Positions 7,539 through 17,483 are shown, numbered from the stretch's first letter. The stretch: DNA of 49,839 nt from JBCCHY01 sp039028495 (GCA_039028495.1 JBCCHY010000003.1:1-49839), one strand, 5' to 3'. Program-made: numbers and translations. The notes: generated by a model from the sequence alone, not told the origin.

Positions 7539-8153
7539 ATGAACGAAGAAAACATGACTCAGATTACAGATTCGACCTTAGTGCCGATGGTAGTAGAGAG
7601 CGACGGCCGTGTCGAGCGCTCATATGACATATACTCCAGACTCTTAAAAGACAGAATTATATTTATAACTGGTCAGATCAATATGCACAACGCAAACCTT
7701 GTAGTAGCCCAGCTTTTGTTTCTAGAACAGCAAGATCCAGATGCAGACATACATCTATATATCAACTCTCCTGGCGGAGTGGTCTACGCAGGGCTCGCTA
7801 TATATGACACTATTCAGTTTATAAAACCAGATGTCCATACATATGGGATTGGCACATCAATGAGTATGGGTTCAGTCTTACTGGCTGCAGGGACAAAGGG
7901 CAAGAGGCATGCTCTTCCGAACTCAACAGTCATGATCCACCAGCCGTCTGCTGGAACGGAAGGTAAAGTAACTGACATGCAGATTAGTATCGAAGAAGGA
8001 CTGCGCATTAAAAACAAGCTGGCAGAGATTATGGCAAAGCATACCGGCAAGACAGTAAAGCAAATCAACGAAGACTGGGACAGAGATAACTTCCTCACAG
8101 CAGAACAAGCCAAAAAGTACGGCATAGTAGACGATATAGTCACAACACGATAA
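7539..8153 (+). CDS. clpP: ATP-dependent Clp protease proteolytic subunit
   Basis: The 204-residue serine peptidase forms the tetradecameric chamber that degrades unfolded and regulated proteins fed by Clp ATPases. The catalytic triad appears as Ser109 (in SMSMGS), His134 (MIHQP) and Asp183 (RDNFLTAEQA). The oxyanion region NSPGG is at 76-80. I chose ATG 7539, six bases after the -10 box, over an upstream TTG at 7533 that overlaps the promoter. No Clp ATPase gene is in the window. Confidence 0.94.
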   Translation: MNEENMTQITDSTLVPMVVESDGRVERSYDIYSRLLKDRIIFITGQINMHNANLVVAQLLFLEQQDPDADIHLYINSPGGVVYAGLAIYDTIQFIKPDVHTYGIGTSMSMGSVLLAAGTKGKRHALPNSTVMIHQPSAGTEGKVTDMQISIEEGLRIKNKLAEIMAKHTGKTVKQINEDWDRDNFLTAEQAKKYGIVDDIVTTR

Positions 8154-8198
8154 TTTCATAGATTATTTTACAACGATTATAGTTGATTTATATCGGTC

Positions 8199-8204
8199 TA
8201 TAAT
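8199..8204 (+). promoter_or_regulatory. -10 box upstream of rpoB
   Basis: A consensus TATAAT lies 151 bases before the rpoB ATG. No good -35 box is found at 16-18 bases. TTTACA at 8167 with TATATC at 8189 is an alternative pairing. The implied leader is about 145 bases long. Confidence 0.45.
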
Positions 8205-8322
8205 GGAGAATTGTATTCAAGAAGTAGTAAGTCCCGGTTTCCTGTTGCTTGAAAATAGGTCCAATAATGTGACTAGTGAACTTCGGCGCCAAAGATATAA
8301 ATCACTAAAAACAAACTTGTAA
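8203..8322 (+). CDS. possible 39-residue leader frame before rpoB
   Basis: An ATG overlapping the TATAAT box opens a 39-codon frame that ends 33 bases before rpoB. It would be expressed only if the promoter is the TTTACA/TATATC pair (16-base spacing, ATG eight bases later). The sequence starts MENCIQEVVSPG and ends with basic residues. I see no homology and list it only as a possibility. Confidence 0.2.
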   Translation: MENCIQEVVSPGFLLLENRSNNVTSELRRQRYKSLKTNL

Positions 8323-8355
8323 TTATTAAATCAGCACCAAGGGAGCTCACTCTTT

Positions 8356-11300
8356 ATGTCTAAAACGTCTGCACCAAAGACTACAAAATCAACTAACACA
8401 AGACAAAGCTTCAAGCCATCGACTGATATTGCTCTAGACGACCTAGTTCAGCATCAGAATCAGTCTTTTCAATGGTTCGTGCAGGAGGGTCTAGGTGAGT
8501 TACTCGCAGAAGTGAGTCCAATCGATGACTATACTGGCGAAAAACTAAGCCTGAGATTCAAAGACTACAGATTCGAAGACCCAAAGATAACTGAGCAAGA
8601 AGCGCGCCGAAACAATGCCAGTTATGAGGTAACCCTAAAGGGGAAGGTAGAACTTACAAATAAAGTCACAGGTGAAGTTAAAGAACAAGAAATCTACATG
8701 GGTGACTATCCCTGGATGACTAGCCGGGGTACATTTATCGTCAACGGATCAGAACGAGTTGTTGTTAGCCAGCTAGCTAGGAGTGCAGGCGTATTCTTTA
8801 CCGCTAACCGTGAAGGTGCTAAGAACTACTACGGTGCAAAAGTTGTTCCTGGACGTGGTGCATGGCTAGAGATTGAGACAAGCAAAAAAGGTGCTATATT
8901 CGTAAAAATTGATCGCAGGCGTAAAGTTGCGATAACAACATTCCTACGCGCCCTAGGCATGAGCGATGCTGACATGAAAGAGGCATTCAAGCACGTTGAT
9001 CAGGGTCAAGAGAACTACATTGACATGACCCTAGAAAAAGACACAGCTCGCGGAGCTAACGAATCGCTTATTGAGGTCTACAGGCGTCTACGACCTGGTG
9101 ATCTTGCAACTCTAGAGAACGCTCGGACACTTCTCGAAGACATGTTCTTTTCGACAAAGAGGTTTGATTTCTCGCGTGTTGGACGCTACAAGGTAAACAA
9201 CAGACTAGACCTAGATGTACCAAATACTGCCGAGAACCGTGTCCTGCGCCTAGACGACATAAAAGCTATCGTTGCTGAAGTAATCAGGCTCAATAACACT
9301 CAGGAAGCTGCAGATGACATCGACTCACTAAGCAACAGGCGCGTAAAACTCGTCGGCGAGCTTGTACAGCGCCAATTCAGAATTGGTCTACTCAGAATGG
9401 AAAGAAACACTAAAGACCGCATGTCAATGTCCGAAATAGAGACTGTAACACCAGGCCAGCTCGTCAACGCCAGGCCGGTTGTTGCAGCAGTGCGTGAATT
9501 CTTTGCCAGCTCTCAGCTAAGTCAGTTCATGGATCAGGTAAACCCACTATCAGAGCTAGCCCACAAACGTCGTCTAAGCTCAATGGGCCCAGGTGGGCTC
9601 AGTCGTGAGCGCGCTGGTTTCGAAGTACGTGACGCTCATCAGACGCACTATGGCCGTATCTGTCCGGTAGAGACTCCAGAAGGACCTAATATCGGACTAG
9701 TACTTAACATGGCAATGCATGCTCGTATCAATGACTATGGATTTATTGAGACTCCGTATTACCGCGTCAAATCAAACGTTACAGCTAAAGATGCCGTAGG
9801 CGAAGTAGCACTTGTCGATCTCGAAGACGCTGCTGGCAAAGTTATTGTCAAAGCCGGCAAGAAAATCACTGCTGCCGAGTCTAAGAAACTAGCAACCGTC
9901 AAAGAGCAAATCACCTGGCCAATAAAAGCCAGAGTTACAGACGAAGTTGTATATCTAGATGCTGACGGTGAGCTATCAGCATGTATTGCTGGATCAGACA
10001 CGCAATATGACAAGGATGGGTTCATTACTGACGAGCGCATTAGAGGCCGAAAAGCTACAGTTGCCGGTGAGTATGACCGTGAAGATACAACACACCTGGA
10101 CGCTTCTCGCAAACAGATCATTGGATCAAGCGCCGGGCTAATCCCATTCATTGAAAAGGACTATGTTCTCAGGAGCCTCGTGGGCTCAAACCAAGCCAGA
10201 CAGGCTGTACCCCTGATAAACCCAGAATCACCAGTAGTGGGAACAGGTCTCGAAGAGGTTGTTGCCAAGAACTCTGGCCAAGTAATTTACGCAGAAGGCT
10301 CAGGTACAGTCACTAAAGCAACCGCAGAAGAAGTAGTTGTTTCATACGCTAAAACAAAGAGCACCTACAAGCCAGAACACTTTATCCGCAGCAATGACAG
10401 CACAGCTATTAACCAACGCGTAGTTGTCAGCACAGGCCAAAAGGTCAAAGCAGGCGATATTCTGATAGAGGGCACATCAATGCAGGGCGGCGAACTTGCT
10501 CTTGGACGAGACGCTCTAGTCGCTCTTATGCCGTGGAGTGGTTATAACTTTGAAGACGCCATCATCATTAGTGATCGTTTGGTCAAAGAGGACCAATTCA
10601 CCAGTGTCACTATCACTGACTACATGGTTGAAGTGCGCGAAACTAAACTGGGCCCGGAAGTGATCACTAGGGACATACCAAATGTCTCAGAAGAGGCACT
10701 ACGTCACTTGGACGAAGAAGGCATTGTTCGCATAGGTGCAGAAGTAGAGCCAGGAGATATCCTGGTCGGAAAAATCGTACCAAAAGGCGAGCAAGAGCTC
10801 TCCAGCGAAGAGCGCCTGCTGCGAGCAATCTTTGGCGAAAAAGCAAAAGATGTCCGCGATGGATCTAGGCGCATGCCTACCGGTAAGAGCGGAAAAGTCA
10901 TCGAGATCAGGACGTTTAGTAAAGAACAGGGGCATGAGCTAAAGGCTGGCGTGCTCAGACAAGTACAAGTCTTCGTTGCTCAAACTCGCAAGATTCAGAT
11001 TGGCGACAAGCTTGCAGGGCGTCATGGTAACAAAGGAGTTATAGCTCGTGTACTGCCTGAAGCTGACATGCCATTCACAGAAAACGGTACACCTGTAGAT
11101 ATCTTACTAAACCCTCTAGGCGTTCCATCACGTATGAACATAGGCCAGCTGTTTGAAGCCCACCTAGGCATGGCAGCCAAGGAGCTAGGCATCAAGGTTA
11201 GTTCACCAGCATTTGACGGTGTAGCAAACAACAAGGTGTCTGAGCTACTAGCAGAAGCCGGCCTACCAGAAGACGGCAAGCAGCAGCTTTTCGATGGTCG

Positions 11301-11916
11301 TACGGGCGAGCCACTAAAAGAACGCACAACAGTCGGTCTGATGTACATCTACAAGCTGAACCACATGATCAACGACAAAATTCACGCACGTTCTACTGGG
11401 CCTTACACAATGGTTACCCAGCAGCCGCTAGGTGGTAAAGCTCAAAACGGTGGACAGCGATTTGGCGAGATGGAAGTCTGGGCACTAGAAGCTTACGGTG
11501 CAGCAAGCAGCCTGCAAGAAATGCTAACTCTTAAATCAGACGACGTATTTGGTAGAGCAAAAGCCTACGAATCAATCATCAAACAGACCGATATCGTTGG
11601 CCCTAAAGTACCAGAGAGCTTTAACGTACTCGTTAAAGAGCTTCAGGGTCTCAGCCTAAAGGTAGATCTCATAAACACAGAGACGAACACAGAGGTTGAT
11701 GCAGAGGAGCTGCTAGAGCAGCAGATCAAGGACGAGTCATCAGACGCGCCGACAGTTGACGTGCCTGCTGATGATAATGCAGGTGACACCAGCGCACTTG
11801 AAGACGCTGTAGCAGACGAATTCTCTGACGAGGACCAGGCAGATGTCGAAGCAGATAATGCAGAAGACGCCGATGATCAGGTTGAAAAAGCAAGCACTGA
11901 AAGCGAGGAGGCGTAA
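8356..11916 (+). CDS. rpoB: DNA-directed RNA polymerase subunit beta
   Basis: This 1186-residue protein is the catalytic partner of RpoC. The rifampicin pocket (SSQLSQFMDQ, HKRRLSS, GPGGLSRERAG) is intact and keeps Asp, His and Ser at the classical resistance positions. The universal PVETPEGPNIGL and the C-terminal GGQRFGEMEVWALEAYGA blocks are present. The last 70 residues or so are an acidic, low-complexity tail beyond the family core. A Shine-Dalgarno AAGGGAG precedes the ATG. The rpoC start follows by one base. No rplJ-rplL lies upstream, unlike in many bacteria. Confidence 0.97.
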   Translation: MSKTSAPKTTKSTNTRQSFKPSTDIALDDLVQHQNQSFQWFVQEGLGELLAEVSPIDDYTGEKLSLRFKDYRFEDPKITEQEARRNNASYEVTLKGKVELTNKVTGEVKEQEIYMGDYPWMTSRGTFIVNGSERVVVSQLARSAGVFFTANREGAKNYYGAKVVPGRGAWLEIETSKKGAIFVKIDRRRKVAITTFLRALGMSDADMKEAFKHVDQGQENYIDMTLEKDTARGANESLIEVYRRLRPGDLATLENARTLLEDMFFSTKRFDFSRVGRYKVNNRLDLDVPNTAENRVLRLDDIKAIVAEVIRLNNTQEAADDIDSLSNRRVKLVGELVQRQFRIGLLRMERNTKDRMSMSEIETVTPGQLVNARPVVAAVREFFASSQLSQFMDQVNPLSELAHKRRLSSMGPGGLSRERAGFEVRDAHQTHYGRICPVETPEGPNIGLVLNMAMHARINDYGFIETPYYRVKSNVTAKDAVGEVALVDLEDAAGKVIVKAGKKITAAESKKLATVKEQITWPIKARVTDEVVYLDADGELSACIAGSDTQYDKDGFITDERIRGRKATVAGEYDREDTTHLDASRKQIIGSSAGLIPFIEKDYVLRSLVGSNQARQAVPLINPESPVVGTGLEEVVAKNSGQVIYAEGSGTVTKATAEEVVVSYAKTKSTYKPEHFIRSNDSTAINQRVVVSTGQKVKAGDILIEGTSMQGGELALGRDALVALMPWSGYNFEDAIIISDRLVKEDQFTSVTITDYMVEVRETKLGPEVITRDIPNVSEEALRHLDEEGIVRIGAEVEPGDILVGKIVPKGEQELSSEERLLRAIFGEKAKDVRDGSRRMPTGKSGKVIEIRTFSKEQGHELKAGVLRQVQVFVAQTRKIQIGDKLAGRHGNKGVIARVLPEADMPFTENGTPVDILLNPLGVPSRMNIGQLFEAHLGMAAKELGIKVSSPAFDGVANNKVSELLAEAGLPEDGKQQLFDGRTGEPLKERTTVGLMYIYKLNHMINDKIHARSTGPYTMVTQQPLGGKAQNGGQRFGEMEVWALEAYGAASSLQEMLTLKSDDVFGRAKAYESIIKQTDIVGPKVPESFNVLVKELQGLSLKVDLINTETNTEVDAEELLEQQIKDESSDAPTVDVPADDNAGDTSALEDAVADEFSDEDQADVEADNAEDADDQVEKASTESEEA

Positions 11917-11917
11917 C

Positions 11918-14900
11918 ATGAGGAACGTAACACAAGGAACAAGCTTCTCAGACTTTGACGCAGTCCGTCTCGCTGTTGCTAGCGCTTCAGACGTAATGGA
12001 CTGGTCACACGGTGAGGTAACACGACCAGAAACCATCAACTACCGCACTCAAAAGCCTGAAAAAGATGGTCTATTCTGTGAAAAGATATTTGGCCCAACT
12101 AAAGACATCAACCCACATGACTCTAAGTTCAAAGGTATTAGGTCGCGGGAAGCTGCAGTTGATAAAAAAGGCGAAATGGTCACAAAATCTATCGTCAGGC
12201 GTGAGCGCATGGGGCACATCACTCTAGCTGCGCCTACAACTCACATCTGGTTCCTAAGGGGCACACCAAGTCCGATTGGTCAGATAACCAACATGACTGT
12301 TAAGAATCTAGAGCGTATTGCATACTTTGCGGCTTATCTAATCCTTAGTGTAGATGCTGAAGCGCGGGACAAGATGCTGGCTGATCTCGAAGCAGAGCAA
12401 GCAGCTGCTCAGGCCGCAGTCAAAGCTCGTTACGAGAATCTTGCTAAAGAGGAAGATGCCGATGTCAAGGCACTGGCCGAAGCTCAAACAAAAGAAATCG
12501 ATGAACTGAACGAAGAGTATGAACTAAAGGGCGAGCAGCTAAAAATGCTCAACCTACATGCACTAATCACTGAAACTGATTACCGCAACCTACCTGACGA
12601 GTTCCAGGACCTTATAGAAGTAGAAATGGGCGCCGATGCGATCAAACTAATGCTCGAATCCATCGATATGGACGAGCTGATAGAAGAGTTGGTCAAAGAA
12701 GCTGCCGAGACCAAGGGCCAGCGCAAGAAAAAGACTCTCAAGAGACTCAGAACACTAGAGAACATGAAAAAGTCAGGCATAGAGCCAAAAGACATGGTGC
12801 TAACTGTCATCCCTGTCATCCCACCAGACCTACGCCCAATGGTTCAACTAACAGGTGGACGTTTTGCTACAAGCGACCTAAATGACCTATATCGCCGGGT
12901 GATTAACAGGAACAATCGCCTGAAGAAGCTCAACGACCTGAACGCTCCAGAGGTAATTAGACGAAACGAAAAGAGAATGCTGCAAGAAGCTGTTGATTCG
13001 CTGATTGATAACAGCAGCTCTCGAAGCGGTCGCGCAGTTAGCAGTAACGGCCAGCGCCGCAAGCTAAAGAGCCTAGCCGACATGCTAAAAGGTAAACAAG
13101 GCCGTTTCAGACAGAACCTCCTCGGAAAACGAGTTGACTACTCTGGGCGATCAGTAATTATTGCTGGACCAACACTCAAAATGGATGAATGTGGTTTACC
13201 AAAGATGATGGCGCTAGAGCTTTTCAAGCCATTTGTGATTGGTGATCTGATCGAAAACGAGGAAGCTCACAATATCCGTAGTGCTACACGCATGATCGAG
13301 TCAGGCGAAACAGTTGTATGGGATACACTCGATAAAGTAATCGAAGGCAAATATGTGCTTCTCAACCGAGCACCTAGTCTCCACCGTCTATCGGTTCAGG
13401 CCTTTAAGCCACGTCTGATCGAAGGTAAGGCTATTCAGCTGCACCCACTAGTCTGTAAAGGATTTAACGCCGACTTTGATGGCGACCAGATGGCAGTTCA
13501 CTTGCCACTATCCAAAGAGGCTCAGGCAGAGGCTAAAGAGCTGATGGTAGCTACTAAGAACTTGCTCCACCCTGCAGACGGCTCTCCGATTCTTCACCTT
13601 GAACAAGACATCGTGTTAGGCTGCTACTACCTAACCTATGACAAAATTGCTGCAGACAAAACACTACGCGCTTTTGCTTCAACCGACGAAGCTCAACATG
13701 CCTACGAGAATGACCTGATCAAACTTCAGACTCCTATCAATGTCATGTACAAGGGTGAAGTGCGTCAGACAACTCTCGGTAAACTAATCTTCAACGATCT
13801 ATTCCCAGATGACTTCAGCTACCAAGGCGAACCCATGACAAAGAAAAAGATTCAAAACGTCATGTCCATGGTCTACGAAGCATATGGCTCAGAAGAAACT
13901 GGTCGGATCGCAGATGATCTGAAGGACTTGGCATTCGAATATGCAACACAGTCAGGCCTGTCTATGGGTATGGGTGACCTACCTGAGATCGAGGGCGTAG
14001 ACAGCGTTCTAGATGACGGTGAGCAAAAGTCAGCCAAGATCGCCGAGCAATTCGAACAAGGTTTCATCACCGATGAAGAGAGATACCGACTAACTATTGA
14101 CAACTGGTTCAAGGTTAACAACGAAGTTCAAGAACTAGTTAATGACCAGTACACAGCTGCAGATACCGCTATGTCTATAGCGGTAGTATCAGGAGCACGT
14201 GGTAATGCTGGCCAGGTACGGCAAGTCGCGGCTAGCATCGGAGTTCTTGCTGACACCACTGGCCGTGCGATGGAGCTTCCAGTTAACGGGAACTACCTCA
14301 ATGGTCTACCAACACTAGAATATTTCATCTCGACTCGTGGTGCACGTAAAACACTTGTGGATATTGCCTTGCGTACAGCCGACTCTGGCTACCTGACACG
14401 AAAACTAGTGGACGTCTCACAAGATGTATTCACAATCGACGAAGATGACTCTGATCCCGGCTTTACTATGCTCAGATCAGATGCTCAAGACGTCGGTGTG
14501 ACGTTCGGTAGCAGACTAGAAGGCCGCTACGCAGCCGATACGTTCAAGATGGACGGCAAGACTGTGCTTAAGCGTGGTGACCTCATCACTGCAGAAATTG
14601 CAGAAGCAATCCACGAAGATGAATCTATAGAAGAGGTCAAGATAATGAGCGTACTTACTGCTCCAAACCTCGACGGTATACCTGTTAAGTCATATGGCAT
14701 TGATCCAGCTAACAGTACACTTGTAGTGTCTAGCCACCCAATTGGTGTTATTGCTGCCCAAAGTATCGGTGAGCCGGGAACACAGCTCTCACTTGACTCC
14801 AAACACACAGGTGGTGTCGCCTCTATATCAGACGAAACCAGCTCAGGCCTAAACCGTGTTACAGAGCTATTCGAAGCTCGTGCACCAAAAGGTGTGGCAT

Positions 14901-15748
14901 TTGTTTCTGAAATAGCGGGTGCTGTAAGAATCTGGGAAGACAATAACCATTACGTGGTTCAAGTTACATCTGATGACGCCAAAGCAGTAGAACTAGAGCT
15001 AGAAGGCCGCAAAGCAGAAGTCGCGAGCGGTACACAAGTCGCTAAAGGTGATGTTCTTGCTAGCAAAGGCAAGGGTGATGATCCGCTAATCGCTCCAGAG
15101 GGCGGAGTCGTAGAAGTGACCAAGACGGCTATCTTGCTAACACCATCCGATAGCCAAAGTGCTCGCTACGAAGTACCGGGCTTCAAGCAACTTGTTGTTG
15201 AGGATGGAGGACGAGTTGAGCAGGGAGGTCGCCTTACTACAGGTTCTCTAAATCTACATGAGCTAATGGCTCTAAGAGGCGTCGAAGAAACTCAGCGCTA
15301 CATTCTCACCGAAATCAGCAAAGTATTTGCGTTGCAGGGTAGACACGTGTCTGACAAACATCTTGAGGTAGTAATCAGGCAGATGTTCTCTAGGGTACAG
15401 ATAGATGATATCGGTGATAGTGAGCTCGTCAACGGAGATATAGTCAGTAAAGTACGAGTAAATGAAATCAACAGCCAGTTAGCCGCTGAAGGTAAAGAAC
15501 TCGTAGAATACAGTCAACTCCTACTCGGCATTACAAAAGTCAGTACTCTGAGCGACAGTTTCTTATCAGCTGCTAGCTTCCAGGACACCACTAGGGTCCT
15601 CATAGGCGCAGCTACGAGCGGACGCGTAGATAACCTAAAAGGTCTCAAAGAAAACGTCATTCTAGGACGCAAGATCCCTGTCGGCACTGGAGCCCATCTA
15701 CCTGCAGATGACGAAGATGAATCTACTGAAGTTGACCAAGAAGAATAA
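11918..15748 (+). CDS. rpoC: DNA-directed RNA polymerase subunit beta prime, lacking both zinc-binding cysteine clusters
   Basis: The 1276-residue subunit holds the active-site Mg motif NADFDGD and the bridge-helix/trigger-loop region (GVIAAQSIGEPGTQL). I use ATG 11918, which follows a GAGGAGG site one base after the rpoB stop. The N-terminal zinc ribbon normally found after EKIFGP (CxC...CxxC) is replaced by a cysteine-free stretch, GPTKDINPHDSKFKG. The second zinc site before GVIAAQSIGEPG is also cysteine-free (IPVKSYGIDPANSTLVV). A Glu/Lys/Ala-rich coiled-coil insertion occupies roughly residues 145-220. Confidence 0.97.
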   Translation: MRNVTQGTSFSDFDAVRLAVASASDVMDWSHGEVTRPETINYRTQKPEKDGLFCEKIFGPTKDINPHDSKFKGIRSREAAVDKKGEMVTKSIVRRERMGHITLAAPTTHIWFLRGTPSPIGQITNMTVKNLERIAYFAAYLILSVDAEARDKMLADLEAEQAAAQAAVKARYENLAKEEDADVKALAEAQTKEIDELNEEYELKGEQLKMLNLHALITETDYRNLPDEFQDLIEVEMGADAIKLMLESIDMDELIEELVKEAAETKGQRKKKTLKRLRTLENMKKSGIEPKDMVLTVIPVIPPDLRPMVQLTGGRFATSDLNDLYRRVINRNNRLKKLNDLNAPEVIRRNEKRMLQEAVDSLIDNSSSRSGRAVSSNGQRRKLKSLADMLKGKQGRFRQNLLGKRVDYSGRSVIIAGPTLKMDECGLPKMMALELFKPFVIGDLIENEEAHNIRSATRMIESGETVVWDTLDKVIEGKYVLLNRAPSLHRLSVQAFKPRLIEGKAIQLHPLVCKGFNADFDGDQMAVHLPLSKEAQAEAKELMVATKNLLHPADGSPILHLEQDIVLGCYYLTYDKIAADKTLRAFASTDEAQHAYENDLIKLQTPINVMYKGEVRQTTLGKLIFNDLFPDDFSYQGEPMTKKKIQNVMSMVYEAYGSEETGRIADDLKDLAFEYATQSGLSMGMGDLPEIEGVDSVLDDGEQKSAKIAEQFEQGFITDEERYRLTIDNWFKVNNEVQELVNDQYTAADTAMSIAVVSGARGNAGQVRQVAASIGVLADTTGRAMELPVNGNYLNGLPTLEYFISTRGARKTLVDIALRTADSGYLTRKLVDVSQDVFTIDEDDSDPGFTMLRSDAQDVGVTFGSRLEGRYAADTFKMDGKTVLKRGDLITAEIAEAIHEDESIEEVKIMSVLTAPNLDGIPVKSYGIDPANSTLVVSSHPIGVIAAQSIGEPGTQLSLDSKHTGGVASISDETSSGLNRVTELFEARAPKGVAFVSEIAGAVRIWEDNNHYVVQVTSDDAKAVELELEGRKAEVASGTQVAKGDVLASKGKGDDPLIAPEGGVVEVTKTAILLTPSDSQSARYEVPGFKQLVVEDGGRVEQGGRLTTGSLNLHELMALRGVEETQRYILTEISKVFALQGRHVSDKHLEVVIRQMFSRVQIDDIGDSELVNGDIVSKVRVNEINSQLAAEGKELVEYSQLLLGITKVSTLSDSFLSAASFQDTTRVLIGAATSGRVDNLKGLKENVILGRKIPVGTGAHLPADDEDESTEVDQEE

Positions 15749-15769
15749 ATAGTATAGGATAGCAACCCG

Positions 15770-16177
15770 ATGCCAACAATCAATCAATTAGTTAGAAAGC
15801 CTCGCAAGAGCAAGTCTACCAAATCAAAGTCTCCTGCACTTCAAGAGGTTAGCAACACACTCAAAACAAGGAGCTACGTCAAACCTGCTCCGTTCAAGCG
15901 TGGAGTATGTGTTAAAGTGACCACAAAGACACCTAAAAAGCCTAACTCAGCTCTACGAAAAGTAGCTCGTGTTCGCCTAACAAACGGTTACGAAGTCTGG
16001 GCATACATACCTGGTGAGGGTCACAACCTCCAAGAGCACGCGGTGGTCATGATACGCGGAGGCCGCGTATCTGACCTTCCTGGTGTTCGCTATCACGTTG
16101 TACGTGGGCGCCTCGACCTACAAGGTGTAGAAGGTAAAAAACAAGGCCGAAGTAAATACGGTGCTAAAAAAGCCTAA
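15770..16177 (+). CDS. rpsL: 30S ribosomal protein S12
   Basis: The 135-residue protein carries the universal S12 core: TPKKPNSALRKVARVRLTNG, then GEGHNLQEHAVVMIRGGRV and DLPGVRYHVVRGRLD. It sits at the decoding centre, and the lysines altered in streptomycin-resistant mutants are wild type. An N-terminal insertion (KSKSTKSKSPALQEV) lengthens it relative to the 124-residue E. coli form. It follows rpoC by 21 bases. Confidence 0.97.
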   Translation: MPTINQLVRKPRKSKSTKSKSPALQEVSNTLKTRSYVKPAPFKRGVCVKVTTKTPKKPNSALRKVARVRLTNGYEVWAYIPGEGHNLQEHAVVMIRGGRVSDLPGVRYHVVRGRLDLQGVEGKKQGRSKYGAKKA

Positions 16178-16179
16178 TC

Positions 16180-16650
16180 ATGGGCATGCCTTGTGAAACC
16201 GGCAGCTGTCACAACTTAAACACCATTAGGGTGCGAACCCCTGGTCTTTCAGAGTTAGCAGCTAAAGCTATCGTAGCTGAGTTTGCAACCAGATGCCCGG
16301 TTAACCAAGGAGAGGGCCTCACACTTCCTGTCTGCCTGGCTACTCGTCCAGTACCAGCAGATACGCCCGCTCCAGAAGTGTTGGCTAGTGAGTTTTTAGA
16401 AGAAATTTCTATAAACAATGGGGTAAGTTCACCTAATGCTACAAGTGGGATACCCGTATTACTAACAGGTTTCAAGAAGAAACCTGAACTTGCCACGACC
16501 ACTAGTCTAGGCCCGAGCTCCAGAAGACAGGCAGGAGATCATGAATATGAGACACTGGTTGATCTCGTTGTACTGGAGCTTACGGAAAGAGGAGCCAATA
16601 CGGATACTCTACCCACACTAGACTTTGATGGTATAATAGATTTAGTTTAG
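16180..16650 (+). CDS. unknown protein inserted between rpsL and rpsG
   Basis: This is a 156-residue protein starting two bases after the rpsL stop. The N-terminal half carries three Cys-containing patches (CETGSCH, RCPVNQ, LPVCLATR). The C-terminal half is acidic. No family recognised. It lacks an obvious Shine-Dalgarno of its own because the region upstream is rpsL coding sequence, so translation may be coupled. rpsL and rpsG are almost always adjacent in bacteria, so this is an accessory insertion. Confidence 0.55.
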   Translation: MGMPCETGSCHNLNTIRVRTPGLSELAAKAIVAEFATRCPVNQGEGLTLPVCLATRPVPADTPAPEVLASEFLEEISINNGVSSPNATSGIPVLLTGFKKKPELATTTSLGPSSRRQAGDHEYETLVDLVVLELTERGANTDTLPTLDFDGIIDLV

Positions 16651-16948
16651 TATCTGATGTTTGAGCCTGACAAGAGCTCTTACACTAGGTTCTAACCTGA
16701 CAGCTTCAGTGGTACGAAGATGGCAACGCCTAATGTACCCAGAATTGTCTTGATCAGAGTCTAGAAAACTACATCTTATTAATGACCCCTAGGGTCGCTA
16801 ACATAGTAGGCAATTTGAGCCAAGGGTAGTGTTTAAAATATCGAGCAAGATCTCGAAGGTGTACATGCAGGTACTCCGGATAAAGACCTCGCGCAGAGAT
16901 ATTTTTGGCACTACCACTCTCAAATTATCTACGGCAAGGAATAGGCAA

Positions 16949-17425
16949 ATGCCAAGGAAAAAGACCAAAAGTCTAGCTAGAGACATACAACCAGACCGCA
17001 AGTACAAATCAGTACTCGTACAGCGTCTAATTAACAAAGTAATGCTCAGTGGCAAGAAACAGCTCGCCGAGAGTATCGTCTATGATGCCATGGAGATGGC
17101 TTGCACCAATCTGAAACAAAAAGACCCACTAGAGGTGCTAATACAGGCTCTAGATAACGTCAAACCATCTCTAGAGACACGCTCTAGACGCGTCGGTGGT
17201 GCAAACTATCAGATACCGTTTGAGGTAAAAGGAAACAGGCAGAACCACCTCATGCTGATGTGGTTTGTAGCAGCTGCACGTGAACGCAAAGGTATGCCAA
17301 TGGCTAAACGACTAGCCCTAGAAATACAAGACGCTTATAACGAAACTGGCTCAGCCGTTAAGAAAAAAGAGGACACGCATAAGATGGCGGAGTCGAACCG
17401 GGCCTTTGCACACTTCGCTCGCTAA
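16949..17425 (+). CDS. rpsG: 30S ribosomal protein S7
   Basis: The 158-residue protein matches the normal S7 length when started at ATG 16949 (MPRKK). A frame extended to 16829 would add 40 residues not seen in the family. GGANYQIPFEV and the C-terminal KMAESNRAFAHF are conserved. S7 nucleates assembly of the 30S head. It is separated from the preceding unknown gene by about 300 bases that may hold its own promoter, but I see no convincing -35/-10 pair. Confidence 0.95.
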   Translation: MPRKKTKSLARDIQPDRKYKSVLVQRLINKVMLSGKKQLAESIVYDAMEMACTNLKQKDPLEVLIQALDNVKPSLETRSRRVGGANYQIPFEVKGNRQNHLMLMWFVAAARERKGMPMAKRLALEIQDAYNETGSAVKKKEDTHKMAESNRAFAHFAR

Positions 17426-17436
17426 ACCACTCAGCC

Positions 17437-17475
17437 AGGATCCTGCCAGTCAGCAGAGCTGTCTGCACTGATCCT
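17437..17475. other. strong imperfect hairpin just after rpsG
   Basis: AGGATC (17437-17442) pairs with GATCCT (17470-17475). Inside it AGT pairs with ACT, and GCAGA (17453-17457) pairs with TCTGC (17462-17466) around a four-base loop. No T-run follows, so it is not a standard terminator. It may protect or process the 3' end of the rpsG mRNA. Confidence 0.55.
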
Positions 17476-17483
17476 ATCTCGGC

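Noticed and set aside
12360..12560. Insertion in RpoC considered as an intein or mobile element.
   Set aside because: It is a short Glu/Lys/Ala coiled-coil without intein splice motifs or an endonuclease, and the frame is continuous.
17385..17445. On the minus strand, GGCTGAGTGGTTTAGC followed by CGGTTCGACTCCG looks like the D-arm and T-arm of a tRNA-Ser.
   Set aside because: The region is the conserved C terminus of S7 (KMAESNRAFAHF) plus a few bases. The T-stem has only three pairs, no anticodon stem forms and the acceptor ends do not pair. At most it is a chance likeness.
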